Notes under the pieces: generated by a model
What the model was told of the DNA's origin: nothing
Seen by the model: the letters and a program-made list of their open reading frames with translations, nothing else
Databases searched by the model: none
Position numbers and translations under genes: made by a program
DNA from: Pseudomonas maumuensis
Lineage (GTDB): Bacteria > Pseudomonadota > Gammaproteobacteria > Pseudomonadales > Pseudomonadaceae
NCBI RefSeq assembly: GCF_019139675.1
Contig: NZ_CP077077.1
Location: forward strand, 3,534,001 to 3,598,000
Direction: 5' to 3'
Length of the DNA: 64,000 bases
In this document: in pieces, positions 9,001 to 16,575 of the stretch
Numbering within the stretch: position 1 is the first letter of the stretch
Layout of the letters: each line of letters starts with the position of its first letter

Positions 9001-9887
9001 TGACTTCCGTCTTCAATCAGCGCTTCGAGCATCGCTGAAGGTTGAGGTGAAGGTCCATCTGAAAGGTCCGTGTACAGCACGTCGTCAGCACTCAGCGCAG
9101 CCTGATGTGCCCTCACGCGCGGATCGAAGAGCGCCTGTACCAGTCTCGTTTTGCCGACGCCAGATAAGCCGACAATGCGTACGCTTGCCCCCTTCGACAG
9201 GTCGATACGCAGGCGATCAATGGCGGCCGAAACATTAATGCCCTTCTCTGCGTCAGGCGTGAACACATTGACTCGATCATCGATCAGATATTCGGAGTCG
9301 ACGGTCGTCTCTTGGTAGGCCCATCCCGAGTATGGGCGCCAACCCACAAGTGGCTTGCCTAGCTGGTGTTTTACCCAGGCGACGATCGCTGGGTGTTGCT
9401 CGACCCAGTCTGCAATCTTTCTCGCGTCATAGAAGGCAATATGCGGCGAGGAGCCGAGGCCGTTGGCCGACAAGCAATCTCTCATCGCATTGAGTCGAAG
9501 ATCGAGAGCGGATTCGGAGGTATCGTCTCGCGTCGCGGCGATGACGTAACTTCCTTTGGTCGTAGCGAGGTCGCGTATTGCTTGCCTTAACACTCCCTTG
9601 GGCGCCATTTCCCCAGGTATCTTGCCGGGGGGGAACACCTCGGCCTTTACCTGAAAGGCTGTGTTGTCATTGGGTAGATAGCCAGATATCCCCAGTGGCG
9701 GATTTATCTCTACCCTGACGTCCACCCCTCCATCTTTTGCTCTTTGATCGCCACCCCAGGTGACGGCCGACTCGGAGCCACCGTGCTTGCGAATCTCAGC
9801 CCGACACAATCTTGCGATCAGTGCGCGCGCTTGCTCGTCGTTCAGGGATTTTATGTCCGCTGCGTCTACGTGAAATAGTGTGTGCAT
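6006..9887 (-). CDS. PD-(D/E)XK nuclease-like / STAND-type NTPase fusion, candidate antiviral protein
   Basis: 1293-residue multidomain protein. Residues 1-180 look like a restriction-endonuclease fold: E31 in a helix (CRAEIRK), D56 in DGGVDV, and Q79-V-K81 in AFQVKAE, the usual D...QxK layout. A P-loop NTPase follows with Walker A GLSGVGKT (240-247) and Walker B VLVVDNC (298-304, D302); a winged-helix-like part near residues 450-500 precedes about 800 residues of mostly helical sequence, as in TPR-type sensors. The order nuclease - STAND NTPase - long helical sensor is that of Avs antiviral proteins (family knowledge); assignment here is inference. No clear Shine-Dalgarno site precedes ATG 9887. 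Its bases are visibly less GC-rich than the flanks, it stands alone, and repeats lie on both sides, all fitting horizontal transfer. Confidence 0.7.
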   Translation of the reverse strand: MHTLFHVDAADIKSLNDEQARALIARLCRAEIRKHGGSESAVTWGGDQRAKDGGVDVRVEINPPLGISGYLPNDNTAFQVKAEVFPPGKIPGEMAPKGVLRQAIRDLATTKGSYVIAATRDDTSESALDLRLNAMRDCLSANGLGSSPHIAFYDARKIADWVEQHPAIVAWVKHQLGKPLVGWRPYSGWAYQETTVDSEYLIDDRVNVFTPDAEKGINVSAAIDRLRIDLSKGASVRIVGLSGVGKTRLVQALFDPRVRAHQAALSADDVLYTDLSDGPSPQPSAMLEALIEDGSQCVLVVDNCGADTHQRLTELLKKSGSKIGLVTVEYDVRDDLPDATKCYRLEGSSDDVIKQLLQRRYPVLSFSDVDTITAFSDGNARLAFALAATVTTTGELARLRDSDLFKRLFHQKSAENEDLLSCAEAASILYSFDGEDDGPDSELNKIAAVADVSLITLQRKVVDLQRRGLVQVRGKWRAVLPHAIANRLAAQALEAIPKSQIVNIFVDNANDRVARSFSRRLGYLHESTKAAELVRDWLSPSGRLGDLTALNDIGHEIFHNIAPVSPKVALAAIGRAANIPSFLSDENRQRAQYAHTLKAIAFEDEDFDIAADILVRFALAEPQENGGHESIVGILTSLFFCVLSGTNAPPNQRAKFVRELLESGDSKREQLGILALDTALETGYFTSVSRFDFGARKRSEGWAPASSSDVNAWYMPFIRMALDIGKQTSELSESCRSILGRRLRGLWVDTNLRPEVCAAIEELASVASWPQGWFGVKSILRFDSGQLDESVQNELRDLEKLLKPKAIPDMIRARLLESNQFDLDLDDDDADQRAETTGERIRRSNQALEELGEAAATIEGLLLELLPQLFSTKSGASAFHLGVGVGKQIADPSWILDAAKEHIATAMPGTIGVLFLRGLLNGWHHASPASAEEFLDSAVSDAIWAKWIMDLHCSIPMNQAAYARIHQSIKAGNTPAWQYSYLGMGRQTDSFSVAEIGELLSAIALLPDGGVVFLDVFAMVVHCASDHDDAYKESLAATCLNLLGSAEWGKVLGDRANSAYRLESILEFSLKRLASSEAALEVLNGLVAFARTKECSYFNRDVIKNAISPFLRHMPRRALDAIYVPGEEAYYRQVSPVIGRAYSDRKETALSVVPVDMLIDWCNASPSDRYVFAARSCKLFDTRSQVSEEHTNIDSVDDSELVISDAALAVLANAPDKKAVIEAYLKRFTPSGWSGSLAEILKKRIPLLDALSLGNDEQLKPVLATARASLERRIAAEELREDEEERERTGSFE

Positions 9888-10448
9888 TTTAGGGGGACGT
9901 CAGGCTGACTAAGGCCTTAGCTTATAGCCTGAAGGCCTTTTGATACAGCAAGGACTGGCAAGACGGAATAGTTGAGGGTTGGTTCCATCCGGCTAGCATG
10001 GCTGCAAACCAAACTGGGAACTCCAGAGTCCTCCGGGTATTCATCTCTGGCCGGTAGAACCCTCCACGTGGTAAGGCTGGTTGCCTTCGGTGCCACTGCT
10101 TGGAAACCTGGATGACTGCTTCTGGCCGCTCTCTGCCAGTCACCACAGGCAGGTGTCGACCCAAAGCGGCCGTCCGCGGCGGGCGGCTACCGGCCAGAAG
10201 CAACCGTACATGAACGACCGATTCCGACCCATAGCCGTCATCGGGCCGTGAGCAAAAATCGACCAGACGCGCCTGCAGGCACTGCTGTCACCGTCGAGTA
10301 AGATTCCTTCGCTGCCGGGCTGAGCTCGAGCTGGTGCCATCCCGGGCGCTCCTGGCCAATACAGTCGCAATACGGCCGTGTGGCGGCAGCTGAAATACTC
10401 ACTGAGGTGGCCCGGCCTACGTGACCAGGGCCGGAACCCTTGATGTAC
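9888..10448. other. 561-bp gene-free accessory intergenic region
   Basis: No ORF here resembles a known protein. The central part (10117-10262) holds a copy of the dispersed repeat. The remainder shows no recognisable promoter or RNA. Short open frames on the minus strand (9922-10203, 10140-10370) appear to be chance. Confidence 0.5.
10117..10262. repeat. Intergenic repeat copy with GCTTCTGGCC/GGCCAGAAGC inverted ends
   Basis: GCTTCTGGCC (10118-10127) pairs with GGCCAGAAGC (10192-10201). Between them is GTCGACCCAAAGCGGCCGTCCGCGG. A partial second unit follows with GACCGATTCCGACCCATAG. The word CGACCCAAAGCGGCC is shared with the copy at 12.1 kb. Confidence 0.6.
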
Positions 10449-11876
10449 TCAACTGGCTTTCTTGTCAGAAATGGTTTTGAAGATCAGCTCAACCGGGCTG
10501 GAGAACGGGATCTCGTCCATGGTGCCCGACTTGGTTGATCTGAACAGACTCTCCAACACCAGCTTGCGGTCTTCCTCGGACTTCAGCTTGCCTTCGTTCA
10601 GCAAGGCCAAGTATGTCTTGGTGAACGTAATCCGCTCCTCGGCTTCCAACGTCAGGTGTGAGTGGGTATTGAACTGGCGAAGCGTAATTCTGATGAGAAT
10701 TCCCAGAAGTGTGATCAGCAATGCAACCCCGGCCAAATCCGCGATCGCCGTAGCCACTTCAGATCGAGCAGCGCCTGGCACCACAGCATGGGGCGGTGTT
10801 GTGGTCACTGCGGATCCGGTATCTGCAGGCTCCGTTTGAGCTGAGTGTTGAACAGGGTCGCCAGCCTCAGCAGAAACGGCCGCAGGCAACAGTGCTGCAA
10901 CGAGTCCCACAGAAGAGCCGTTGCCGTCCGCGCTTTGCTGACGGTACTGACCGAACGCGCTTGAGAGCCCCGCAGCCCCACCAACCCCGTAATAGCCCAT
11001 TACCGAAACGAACATGACGGCCATGCTCATGAGCACCGCAAAAAACCAGACGACCTTGAACACTGAGTGATTCCGTTTGCGCACCATCCAATATTGCACA
11101 GACGCATTCAGGTCTACTTGATCGTGGTACGCAGTTTTCGCGGATTCAAAAGAATCTACAGCGTCGGTAAATGCCGTGCGGGCTGAATTTCGCGCGTTGA
11201 GCAGATAGGCAGAGTAGCGTTTGCGACGTCGGATGTACGCGTTCTTCAACGAGTCGCCCAAGCTGTCGAGGTCTCGCTTCGCCGACTGGGTGGACTCGCT
11301 GATGTCGGTTACGTAGGTATTCACTGCATCCGTTGCCAAGTCAGCATGCGAAACGAATCGATCTAACGTTTCCAACATCAACGCAGAGCGGGCATCAGCC
11401 CCTATGGATGAAAAACCTTGAAGCGAAATGGCAATTTGAATCGCAACCGAACGCTCAAAGGTGAGCCGATCGCTGATTGCAAATTCGCTAATCCTTTCGT
11501 CACGAGCGACCAAGCTCCTGGTGTATTTACTCAAATATAGGATTGCCAAGGCAGCCGTGACATCATCGTACTCCCGCCTCGTTTTGGCGATGAGGTAACC
11601 GGCATCACTGTCATTGAGTAAAAATACGGACGTCTCGCTTCCCAGCTTATAGACAGATATCTTGCTATCTTCCATCTCCTGCCTAATCACAGAGATCGGA
11701 TCGTAAAAATAGACCCGAAAAATGGCTTTACCGACCTCCTGATAGGCGCCCGTCATGTTTATAAGCCACTCCCACCCCCGGCAAATGGATTGCAAATAAT
11801 CTTTGAGCTCATCCCTGGATTTGAACCTTAACACGTCGCCGTTTAGACGTAAGACTACACCCGTGCTTTTTGACAT
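10449..11876 (-). CDS. DUF6161-like two-transmembrane protein
   Basis: 475-residue protein of unknown function. The N-terminal ~270 residues are soluble and helical, with a coiled-coil-like stretch (ISESTQSAKRDLDSLGDSLK..). Two hydrophobic segments follow, VVWFFAVLMSMAVMFVSVMGYY near residue 280 and ADLAGVALLITLLGILIRIT near residue 380, separated by a low-complexity Ala/Thr/Pro-rich linker. The C-terminal part (SHLTLEAEERITFTKTYLALLNEGKL..LFRSTKSGTMDEIPFSSPVELI) matches my memory of the DUF6161 signature. ATG 11876 is chosen over 11882 because AGGGGAAG then has proper spacing. It sits alone in the accessory block beside the nuclease-NTPase gene, so a defence role is possible but unproven. 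Confidence 0.6.
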   Translation of the reverse strand: MSKSTGVVLRLNGDVLRFKSRDELKDYLQSICRGWEWLINMTGAYQEVGKAIFRVYFYDPISVIRQEMEDSKISVYKLGSETSVFLLNDSDAGYLIAKTRREYDDVTAALAILYLSKYTRSLVARDERISEFAISDRLTFERSVAIQIAISLQGFSSIGADARSALMLETLDRFVSHADLATDAVNTYVTDISESTQSAKRDLDSLGDSLKNAYIRRRKRYSAYLLNARNSARTAFTDAVDSFESAKTAYHDQVDLNASVQYWMVRKRNHSVFKVVWFFAVLMSMAVMFVSVMGYYGVGGAAGLSSAFGQYRQQSADGNGSSVGLVAALLPAAVSAEAGDPVQHSAQTEPADTGSAVTTTPPHAVVPGAARSEVATAIADLAGVALLITLLGILIRITLRQFNTHSHLTLEAEERITFTKTYLALLNEGKLKSEEDRKLVLESLFRSTKSGTMDEIPFSSPVELIFKTISDKKAS

Positions 11877-12023
11877 CAACATCTTCCCCTGACAAATGAG
11901 CGAGCACGGATTGTTTCATAAGTGAGAGCTCGAGCTGTGGGCTAACCGCGCCTACTTCAGATTCTCCACCCTGTGCGCTTTACGCCCTTTCTGAATCGCC
12001 CTTGGTTTTGTAGACACATCGAA

Positions 12024-12120
12024 CGGCTGCTTCGGGTCGATTTCTGCCCGTCGTGAAGGGCAGCTTTGGGTCGATAGCTGTCACTCGCGAGTGAGCACAA
12101 TCGACCCAAAGCGGCCAACT
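12024..12120. repeat. Intergenic repeat copy, hairpin CTTTGGGTCGAT...ATCGACCCAAAG
   Basis: GCAGCTTTGGGTCGAT (from 12060) is mirrored by ATCGACCCAAAGCGGCC (to about 12116), with TCACTCGCGAGTGA, itself a palindrome, in the loop. A partial unit GGCTGCTTCGGGTCGATTTCTGCCCGTCG precedes it. This is the clearest copy of the repeat family in the window. Confidence 0.65.
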
Positions 12121-12141
12121 GCGTGAGCTAAACTTTCCAGG

Positions 12142-12639
12142 TCAACGAGGCAGCTCACAATCCAAAGCGCCGCGTAGGGCCGCAATAACGTCATCAACAC
12201 AGGGGCCTTGAACCGGTGGAGGCACAGGGCGTTCACAAAATTCCCGCCAGACAAACAACATCAGTTCTGCGCCATCTGTTTGCAGCAGCGCGCTGTCGAT
12301 TGAGCCGAAGGTTTGCAGCAGCCTGTACCTTTCGTCGAGCCAGAACAAGGCTTCCACCCAGTCATACACTGGGATGAAGTGGAAGTGAATGGAGTAACCG
12401 GCATCATGCCCAAAGCGACCGATATACAAGCGTTTGGGCCGGAGATCCGCTTCGATCGCGTGCTGAATTCGCGCCTGCAACTTACCCAACTCTGCCTGCG
12501 CTTCGAGCGGCAGTGCTGCCAGGGAATTGGTCATCTGCTTGGCACTGAGCATCAGGTAGCCTGGCAACGCACTGTCCATGCGCTGATTGAGAATCCAGTA
12601 CCTGGATTCATGGATGATGAAGCGAGTCGGTATATCCAT
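12142..12639 (-). CDS. HIT-like (histidine triad) family protein
   Basis: 165-residue protein with a HIT-type fold signature. GYLMLSAKQMTNSLAALPLEA resembles the HIT 'GHtLVIPKrHv.sl.dL' segment, and YIGRFGHDAGYSIHFHFIPVYDW holds the triad region. Aligned to the usual HLHWHVIP, the first His is replaced by Ser (SIHFHFIP) while the second and third are kept, so hydrolase or transferase activity on nucleotides is plausible but altered. Start ATG 12639 is preferred over the longer frame from 12675 (AAGG about 7 bases upstream). It is followed and preceded by copies of the intergenic repeat and has no obvious operon partner. Confidence 0.65.
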   Translation of the reverse strand: MDIPTRFIIHESRYWILNQRMDSALPGYLMLSAKQMTNSLAALPLEAQAELGKLQARIQHAIEADLRPKRLYIGRFGHDAGYSIHFHFIPVYDWVEALFWLDERYRLLQTFGSIDSALLQTDGAELMLFVWREFCERPVPPPVQGPCVDDVIAALRGALDCELPR

Positions 12640-12719
12640 GGGGCGGCCTTGAGTGGGTCGGTCGCAGGGTAGCATTGCAGCAGATCTATGTCCGATTTTG
12701 GCTGATTGCGGGCCTTATC

Positions 12720-12840
12720 CACTGGCCGCTTTGGGTCGAAAGCAGCCGGTCGTGACTGACCCAATCGACCCATAGCAGCCGGTCGCATCAGGCAGAAACC
12801 GGCCAAAAGCAGTCGCTCAGGCAGGACTGCTTTTGACTCA
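12720..12840. repeat. Intergenic repeat cluster (two or three partial units)
   Basis: Contains CCGCTTTGGGTCGAAAGCAGCCGGTCGTGAC, then TGACCCAATCGACCCATAGCAGCCGGTCGC, then CCGGCCAAAAGCAGTC with GGACTGCTTTTGACTCA. It is the same family as at 5.9, 10.1 and 12.1 kb. It lies in the 372-bp gap (12640-13011) between the HIT-like gene and pxpC, which otherwise shows nothing recognisable. Confidence 0.55.
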
Positions 12841-13011
12841 CAATTGCCGTTGGATTCACCCATCATTCAGGAGCTGTTCCCCTGCTGGGAGGTGGTTCGC
12901 TACCGCGTCCGGTCATGCAGGTTCCCAAAGCGGCTGCCAACGACGCATCTCGCAACGAGGGGCGGCGTTGGCTTGCTTTCTTGGCTTTACCCGCGCAGTG
13001 CGGCGGGCAGA

Positions 13012-13986
13012 TCAGCAAGGGAACAGCTTGCTCAGACAGCTGAGTTTTTTCTTGTAGGAACGTCGGGCTTGCAGCGCCTCTTCCAGTGTCACCGCGACAA
13101 AGCGGGCCTTCTGGTTGGGTTGCATCTGGCCGACCAGGTCGAGGTCGGCGCTGATCACCGTGCCAATCATCGCATAGCCGCCACCGGACACTGCATCGCG
13201 GTGCAGAATGATGGGCTCGAGCCCTGCCGGCACCTGGATAGAGCCTATCGGGTAGCAGCTGTCGACGATGTTCGAAGGATCGGAGCCGGCGCCGAACGGC
13301 TGCTCGCGAGGCTGGAAGCTCAGCGGGCTGCCACCCTTGAAGCGATAGCCAATGCGATCTGCCTCCGAGCCGACGGTCCAGGCTTCGGCGAAAAAGCTGT
13401 CCGCCGCCGCCAAGGTCAAGCGATCGTAGTACAGCCCCGGCACCACCCGCAGGGTGACCTCCCCTCCCAGCGACTGTCGCAACGCCATGGGCAGACTCGC
13501 CCCGACGCGCCCCTTGCCGCTGGCGGCGCCTATCGGCAGTTCATCGCCGATCACCAGCCTACGCCCCTGAAAACCACCCAGCGCCCCCAGCGCGTAGGTG
13601 GAACGACTGCCGAGCACCACCGGTACATCGATACCGCCGGCCACCGCCAGATAAGCCCGTGCGCCAGCCTTGGGAAAATCGAAACGCAGCACTTGTCCGG
13701 CCTTCACTTCGAAGGCGGTGTCCAAGTGCATGTCCACGCCATCGACTTTCGGCGTCATCTGCGCACCACATACCGCCACCAGGGCGTCCTGCTGAAACTC
13801 CAGCTCCGGTCCCAGCAACGTGCATTCCAGCGCCGCCGAATTGGCCGGATTGCCCACCAACTGGTTGGCCGCGCTCAGGGCGTACTGATCCAGCGCCCCG
13901 GAAGGTGGTATCCCCAGATGGTAGTAGCCCTCGCGGCCGAGGTCCTGCACTGAGGTGGCCAGACCGGGTTTGAGTACCTTGATCAT
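13012..13986 (-). CDS. pxpC: PxpC / KipA-like subunit of biotin-dependent carboxylase or 5-oxoprolinase
   Basis: 324-residue cyclophilin-like-domain protein (allophanate hydrolase subunit 2 / KipA family). Diagnostic stretches are MIKVLKPGLATSVQDLGREGY at the start, GIPPSGALDQYALSAANQLVGN, AVCGAQMTPKVDG and REQPFGAGSDPSNIVDSCYPIGSIQVPAG. In the PxpABC 5-oxoprolinase it joins PxpB and PxpA to open 5-oxoproline to glutamate with ATP; in urea carboxylase the homologous domain is half of the carboxyltransferase. The start is the ATG at 13986, which overlaps the pxpB stop as ATGA. The last ~12 residues (SYKKKLSCLSKLFPC) look unlike the family and may be a drifted end near the accessory block border. 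Confidence 0.88.
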   Translation of the reverse strand: MIKVLKPGLATSVQDLGREGYYHLGIPPSGALDQYALSAANQLVGNPANSAALECTLLGPELEFQQDALVAVCGAQMTPKVDGVDMHLDTAFEVKAGQVLRFDFPKAGARAYLAVAGGIDVPVVLGSRSTYALGALGGFQGRRLVIGDELPIGAASGKGRVGASLPMALRQSLGGEVTLRVVPGLYYDRLTLAAADSFFAEAWTVGSEADRIGYRFKGGSPLSFQPREQPFGAGSDPSNIVDSCYPIGSIQVPAGLEPIILHRDAVSGGGYAMIGTVISADLDLVGQMQPNQKARFVAVTLEEALQARRSYKKKLSCLSKLFPC

Positions 13987-14855
13987 GCCAGCACCTCCTG
14001 CAGCGACTTGGGATAGCCGATCGGGTCGGCGAGGAACGCATCGAGCGAGAACGCAACTGGACGGATGCGCAGATCGAAGCGTCCGGCTTCGACCTCGGCC
14101 ACGGCGTGGTCGTAGGCATCGCGGTCCATCGACTTGAACTGCACGATGTCGCCTGGACGGAAGAACACCATGTGTTCCTTTAGGTACGCCAGGTTCTGCT
14201 GCGGGTCGTAGATCGGTGCCGGAGTGACGCCAAACATCTGGTAGCCACCGGCGCCACGTACCGAGTAGATGCAACCGAAGCAGCCGCCATGGCCCAGGGT
14301 CAATTTCGGCGTGTCGGTACGGGGTCGCAGGTACTTGGGCACCTGCAACTGACGTTCGCGCTCGACCATCTGGAACATGAACGGCAGGCCCGCCACGAAG
14401 CCCACCATCGAAACGAACCACGGCGCGCCACTGTGGGCGGCGATGAACGCCTCGACGTCGGCCAAGCCGTTGATGCGCGCGGCGTACTCCAGGTCCGTGG
14501 CGTTCGGGTCCTGGTGGCGGTCGCGAAAACGCATCAGGGTTTCGTGGGTCCACGGATCGTTGTAGAGCACCGGGATCTCGATGATCCGGGTATGCAGGGT
14601 GCGCTCGGCCACGGCCTCGGCTTCGGCGCCCTTCACCGCTTCGAGCAGATCGGCCGGGGCGATGCGGTCCGGGTCGAAACGGATCTGGAACGAGGCGTTG
14701 GCCAGGCACACGTCGAGCACGCCATCGAGGGCCAGGCGCTCCACCGCACGGGTTACCGCCATACCCTTGAAGAAGGCTTCAAGGGACATGCTGTCGCTGA
14801 CTTCGGCAAACAGGTGTTCGTCGGCGCCAAAGCTGTAGCGAATCGAACTGCTCAT
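13983..14855 (-). CDS. pxpB: PxpB / KipI-like subunit of biotin-dependent carboxylase or 5-oxoprolinase
   Basis: 290-residue KipI/allophanate hydrolase subunit 1 family protein. Visible markers are IPVLYNDPWTHETLMRF.., GFVAGLPFMFQM, VPKYLRPRTDTPKLTLGHGGCFGCIYSVRGAGGYQMFGVTPAPIYDPQ. The family partner is PxpC, with which it forms the catalytic heteromer. It is longer than the E. coli PxpB because of an N-terminal ~60-residue extension that is normal for this operon type. It is coupled by ATGA overlaps on both sides (with the biotin carboxylase gene at 14852-14855 and pxpC at 13983-13986), so fixed stoichiometry is likely. Confidence 0.88.
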   Translation of the reverse strand: MSSSIRYSFGADEHLFAEVSDSMSLEAFFKGMAVTRAVERLALDGVLDVCLANASFQIRFDPDRIAPADLLEAVKGAEAEAVAERTLHTRIIEIPVLYNDPWTHETLMRFRDRHQDPNATDLEYAARINGLADVEAFIAAHSGAPWFVSMVGFVAGLPFMFQMVERERQLQVPKYLRPRTDTPKLTLGHGGCFGCIYSVRGAGGYQMFGVTPAPIYDPQQNLAYLKEHMVFFRPGDIVQFKSMDRDAYDHAVAEVEAGRFDLRIRPVAFSLDAFLADPIGYPKSLQEVLA

Positions 14856-16225
14856 GCTGCACCTCCGCTGCGGCGCTCGGCCAGCCAGGTTTCCAAAGTG
14901 CCGGTGTGGAAGTCGGCGGTGTGCAGCCAGGGTTGCTCCAGCAACTCGCCGTGCAGAGACAAGGTGCTGGCCATGCCCGTGAGCGTGGTCTGCTCCACGG
15001 CCAGTCGCGCGCGGGCCAGGGCCTCGGCGCGATCGCTGCCATGGACGATCAGCTTGGCCAGCAGCGAGTCATAGTATGGCGGTACCCGGTAGCCTTCATA
15101 CAGATGGCTGTCGACGCGCACGCCCTCGCCTTCCGGCCAGTTCAGCGCTTGCACAAGACCCGGGCTTGGGAAGAAATCCCGCGCCGGGTCTTCGGCGTTC
15201 AGGCGCATTTGCAGGGCCGCGCCGTTGAGCCGGATATCGCTTTGCTTGAGGCCCAGCGGTTCGCCGCCGGCGATGCGCAACATGGCTTGGACCAGATCGA
15301 TGCCGGTGATCAGCTCGCTGACCGGGTGCTCCACCTGGATCCGCGTGTTCATCTCGATGAAGAAAAACTCGCCGGTGGCGTCGTCGTACAGATACTCAAG
15401 GGTGCCCGCGCCCTGATAGCCCAGGGCCTCGGTCAGGCGCACGGCACTCGCGCAGAGGGTCTCGCGCTGCTGCGCATCGAGGACCGGCGACGGCGCTTCT
15501 TCGAAGATCTTCTGCCGGCGGCGTTGCAGCGAACACTCGCGTTCGAACAGATGCACCGCATGCTTGCCATCGCCCAGCACCTGCACTTCGATATGCCGGG
15601 CCTTGCCGATGAAGCGCTCCAGATACACCGCGCCGTTGCCGAAGGCGGCCTGGGCTTCGCGCTGGGAACGGGGGAATTCTTCGCTCAGTTGCTGCGGGTT
15701 TTCCGCCAGGCGAATGCCACGCCCACCGCCACCGGCCGAGGCCTTGATCAGCAGCGGGAAGCCGACGGATTCGGCGGCTTTGAGCGCCGACTCCACATCG
15801 AACAGTTCATCCGGGGAGCCGGGCACCACCGGCACACCCGCGGCTTGCGCAGTGCGCCGGGCTTCGGCCTTGTCGCCCATGCGCCGGATGGTCTCGGGGC
15901 TTGGGCCGACGAAAATCGCCCCGGCGGCTTGCACCGCTTCGGCAAATTCGGCGTTCTCCGAGAGAAAGCCGTAGCCTGGATGCACCGCGTTGGCGCCGGT
16001 GGTCTTCAGGGCACCGAGCAGCGCTTCAACATTGAGGTAGCTCTTGTCAGCGCGGGCCGGGCCGAGGATGTGCACTTCGTCGGCCATGCGCGCGGCCAGG
16101 GAATCGACGTCTGCTTCGCTGCACGCCGCCACGGTTGGAATCCCGAGCGCTTGCGCGGCGCGGATGATCCGCACGGCAATCTCGCCGCGGTTGGCGATCA
16201 GCAATTTACCAATGCCTTGAGTCAT
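14852..16225 (-). CDS. Biotin carboxylase (AccC-type) dedicated to the pxp operon
   Basis: 457-residue ATP-grasp biotin carboxylase. Start region KLLIANRGEIAVRIIRAAQ is the classical AccC N-terminus; KASAGGGGRGIRL is the glycine-rich ATP loop; HIEVQVLGD and FFIEMNTRIQVEHPVSE are the catalytic signatures, with the Glu/Arg/His cluster intact. It should carboxylate biotin on the 81-residue carrier encoded just upstream, using ATP and bicarbonate. Start ATG 16225 has GAGGG about 7 bases upstream; the frame open to 16306 lies inside the carrier gene region. It is a second AccC-like protein, so acetyl-CoA carboxylase function is unlikely given the KipI/KipA neighbours. Confidence 0.9.
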   Translation of the reverse strand: MTQGIGKLLIANRGEIAVRIIRAAQALGIPTVAACSEADVDSLAARMADEVHILGPARADKSYLNVEALLGALKTTGANAVHPGYGFLSENAEFAEAVQAAGAIFVGPSPETIRRMGDKAEARRTAQAAGVPVVPGSPDELFDVESALKAAESVGFPLLIKASAGGGGRGIRLAENPQQLSEEFPRSQREAQAAFGNGAVYLERFIGKARHIEVQVLGDGKHAVHLFERECSLQRRRQKIFEEAPSPVLDAQQRETLCASAVRLTEALGYQGAGTLEYLYDDATGEFFFIEMNTRIQVEHPVSELITGIDLVQAMLRIAGGEPLGLKQSDIRLNGAALQMRLNAEDPARDFFPSPGLVQALNWPEGEGVRVDSHLYEGYRVPPYYDSLLAKLIVHGSDRAEALARARLAVEQTTLTGMASTLSLHGELLEQPWLHTADFHTGTLETWLAERRSGGAA

Positions 16226-16235
16226 GGTCGTGCCC

Positions 16236-16481
16236 TCACGCGTCTTCGAGTGTAGCGATGACCTGACCCGGCTCCACCGGATCACCGTCTTCGACCAGAA
16301 ACGCATCCAGACGCCCTGCCGTACCCGCGGTCAGTTCGGAAAACTGCTTCATTACCTCGATCAGGCCAATCACTGTGTCGGCGCTGACGTTGGCACCGGC
16401 CTCGACGTAGTTCGGCGATTCCGGGGTGGCCTTGCGGTAGAAAGTCCCCGGCAACGGGGTGATGACTGTGTGCTGCGCCAT
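16236..16481 (-). CDS. Biotin carboxyl carrier (AccB/BCCP-like) small protein
   Basis: 81-residue stand-alone biotinyl domain. The biotin site is in GLIEVMKQFSE, where EVMKQ replaces the usual EAMKM and K45 is the expected biotinylated lysine. GTFYRKATPESPNYVEAGANVSADTVIG before it and GDPVEPGQVIATLE after it are the standard lipoyl/biotinyl fold flanks. It is much shorter than housekeeping BCCP because it lacks the Pro/Ala-rich linker. AGAGGAA lies 6 bases before the ATG. It is 10 bp from the biotin carboxylase gene and serves as its carrier. Confidence 0.88.
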   Translation of the reverse strand: MAQHTVITPLPGTFYRKATPESPNYVEAGANVSADTVIGLIEVMKQFSELTAGTAGRLDAFLVEDGDPVEPGQVIATLEDA

Positions 16482-16575
16482 GTCTGTTCCTCTTGGAATA
16501 GTTGTAGAAAGGCAGGCAAAAAATCTGTGTGTCGAGTAAGCCCTGGCGTCTGCGTGCCAGGTTTATTGGGGTGCG

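Noticed and set aside
9922-10370. Short minus-strand ORFs (9922-10203, 10140-10370)
   Set aside because: No recognisable domain, and they run through the dispersed repeat, which explains their base composition.
6006-12675. Prophage or integrative element
   Set aside because: No integrase, tRNA target, direct-repeat att sites or phage structural genes were found; the accessory block shows only repeats.
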